A stretch of 41,060 bases of DNA from CAZVJA01 sp964626885 (lineage in GTDB: Bacteria; Planctomycetota; Planctomycetia; Planctomycetales; Planctomycetaceae), in NCBI GenBank assembly GCA_964626885.1, contig CAZVJA010000021.1, positions 1-41,060 of the forward strand. Direction: 5' to 3'. Shown one piece after another: positions 39,853-41,060 of this stretch. Position 1 is the stretch's first letter. The number at the start of each line of letters is the position of its first letter. The notes beneath the pieces are model-generated. The model did not search any database. It was not told where the DNA came from and saw nothing but the letters and a program-made list of their open reading frames with translations. The position numbers were made by a program, and so were the translations under genes.

Positions 39853-41003
39853 TTCTGTTTCGCCTCAACAATCGCCTGTTTGACCGCCTCAATGATATAT
39901 GCCACGTCTTCCGGCCCGACATGCGGTCCGACCGGCAAGGCGATCGAACCGTAGCTGATCCGTGCCGCCACCGGGAAGCTGGCGTCGTCGTAGCCGTACT
40001 TCTTTCTGTAATACGTCATGTGGGGGATGGGACGCGGATAATAAACGCTCACGCCGACCCCCTGCCGACCGAGCGATTCCATAACCTGCAACCGCTTTGG
40101 GACGAGGGATTCCTGGAGCAGAATCGACTGGCAGTAGTAGCTGCTTTGTAGATCGGCCGTGGATGACTCAAAGAGAGTGATCTCATCGATTTGCCGCAGC
40201 CCCGCCGCCAGGGCATCGTAATTCTCACGCCGTTTCCGCAGGATTTCAGGCACTCGCTTCATTTGCTCAATGCCGATGGCCGCTGAGATCTCGTTCATGC
40301 GGTAGTTGAGGCCGAGTAACTCGACGTCATAATCTCCCGGGGTTTTCCGTTCGCTGACGACGTTGCGGTCGATGCCGAAGGCCCTCAGCATCGAGATACT
40401 ATTCGCGACGTCGGCGTGCCGCGTGATGACCGCTCCCCCTTCGGCCGTGGTGATGTGCTTGACCGGATAGAATGAGAAGCAGCCGACGTCCCCCAGTAAG
40501 CCAGTATGGACGCCGCGGACGGTTCCCCCGAGAGAGAGAGCGCAGTCCTCGACAACGAACAGGTTGTGCCGCCGTGCAATGTCGAGGACGCGGTTCATAT
40601 CGACCGGCAGGCCGAGGTAATGGACGACCGAGATTGCGCGGGTCCGGTCGGTGATCGCGTCGGAAATCCGGTCGAGGTCAATGTTGCCGGTGCGCGGCTC
40701 GGCATCGACAAAGACCGCCTTGCCGCCGCAGTATTCGACGGCGTGCGCCGTCGCGGTGTGTGACTGCGCGGGAACAATCACTTCATCCCCCGGCTTGATG
40801 CCGAGATGCAGGTATGCCAGATGCAGGCCGGCGGTGCAGGAGGCGACGGCGATCGCGTGCGGTGCCGCAGTGAATTTCCCGAACGCGGCCTCGAATTCCT
40901 TTACGCGCGGACCGTGGGTGAGGACATGCCCCGAGAGAACCTCGAGGGCTGCCCGCCGTTCTTCGTCACCGATTACCGGCCTGCCGAATGGAATCGATCG
41001 CAC
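39849..41003 (-). CDS. DegT/DnrJ/EryC1/StrS-family PLP sugar aminotransferase
   Basis: 384 residues with the whole family pattern: start RSIPFGRPVIGDEERRAALEVL, AVASCTAGLHLAYL, PGDEVIVPAQSHTATAHAV, VVEDCALSLGG (PLP-binding Asp) and the PLP Lys in CFSFYPVKHITTAEGG. LLGLNYRMNEISAAIG and an ending like VGPHVGPEDVAYIIEAVKQ complete it. It should aminate a 4-keto UDP-sugar for the nonulosonate or N-acyl amino-sugar branch. First gene of the cluster visible here; more genes may lie to the right. Confidence 0.94.
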   Translation of the reverse strand: MRSIPFGRPVIGDEERRAALEVLSGHVLTHGPRVKEFEAAFGKFTAAPHAIAVASCTAGLHLAYLHLGIKPGDEVIVPAQSHTATAHAVEYCGGKAVFVDAEPRTGNIDLDRISDAITDRTRAISVVHYLGLPVDMNRVLDIARRHNLFVVEDCALSLGGTVRGVHTGLLGDVGCFSFYPVKHITTAEGGAVITRHADVANSISMLRAFGIDRNVVSERKTPGDYDVELLGLNYRMNEISAAIGIEQMKRVPEILRKRRENYDALAAGLRQIDEITLFESSTADLQSSYYCQSILLQESLVPKRLQVMESLGRQGVGVSVYYPRPIPHMTYYRKKYGYDDASFPVAARISYGSIALPVGPHVGPEDVAYIIEAVKQAIVEAKQK

Positions 41004-41028
41004 GTGTTCACTCCAAGTGGTTTCAAAA

Positions 41029-41060
41029 CCGGGAGGGCGAGGCTCCCGCCGAGCCGCTGT
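41029..41060. repeat. GC-rich palindromic repeat at right edge
   Basis: CGGGAG-GGCGAGG-CTCCCG (41030-41048) is a perfect 6-bp stem with a 7-nt loop and continues into CCGAGCCG. The wording GGCTCGGCGGGAGCCTCGCC on the opposite strand resembles a dispersed REP-type family common in planctomycete intergenic DNA (from memory, not checked). It lies just upstream of the aminotransferase start and is cut by the window edge. Confidence 0.45.

Overview
The window reads as a piece of a GC-rich planctomycete genome (class Planctomycetia). Three things point there: a DUF1501 protein at the left edge, a fucose/rhamnose-type bacterial microcompartment (BMC) operon of the kind described in Planctomycetes and Verrucomicrobia, and several repeat types that appear to recur in such genomes. 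The sequence is a scaffold: two runs of exactly 100 N (20758-20857 and 25791-25890) both fall inside the BMC operon.

Layout. (1) 1-1565, plus strand: the 3' part of a DUF1501 gene and a small membrane protein. (2) 11845 down to 1662, minus strand: a type IV pilus / type II secretion-like operon with four prepilin-class proteins, then PilM, PilN, PilO, a PilP-like protein and a PilQ secretin with an unusual C-terminal tail. A nested-hairpin terminator separates it from (3) 14735-12272, minus strand: thioredoxin, behind a near-perfect sigma70-type promoter, and a 682-residue coiled-coil protein. (4) 14965-16652, plus strand: a membrane-anchored unknown and PurN. (5) 16883-26918, plus strand: the BMC operon. 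Its order is DeoR regulator, PduL, two BMC-H shell proteins, a divergent acetate kinase, BMC-P, CoA-acylating aldehyde dehydrogenase, BMC-P, an RpiB-like protein, BMC-P, class II aldolase, lactate/malate dehydrogenase and a TIM-barrel aldolase-like protein. (6) 27014-29689: a soluble histidine kinase, an orphan ABC ATPase, and a head-to-head pair (small unknown and kinase-fold protein) whose start codons share one CATG. (7) 41003 down to 29811, minus strand: a surface-glycan cluster of the nonulosonate type, with aminotransferase, epimerase, GNAT, NeuB-like synthase, three methyltransferases, a PhyH oxygenase, asparagine synthetase-like and PseA/WbpG-like amidotransferases. It probably continues past the right edge.

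How the BMC genes should work together (pathway inferred from family knowledge): the aldolase splits fuculose- or rhamnulose-1-phosphate into DHAP and lactaldehyde. The aldehyde dehydrogenase makes an acyl-CoA, PduL an acyl phosphate, and the AckA homologue ATP plus lactate or a similar acid. The dehydrogenase probably balances NAD(H). Four proteins (PduL, the aldehyde dehydrogenase, the RpiB-like protein and the aldolase) carry terminal amphipathic helices that look like encapsulation peptides.

The least expected signals are non-coding. Each of the five shell genes, and ackA, is preceded by a palindromic or hairpin element. Two copies of one REP-like element end exactly where the ribosome-binding sites of two BMC-P genes should be, and a third copy is translated inside the last gene of the operon.
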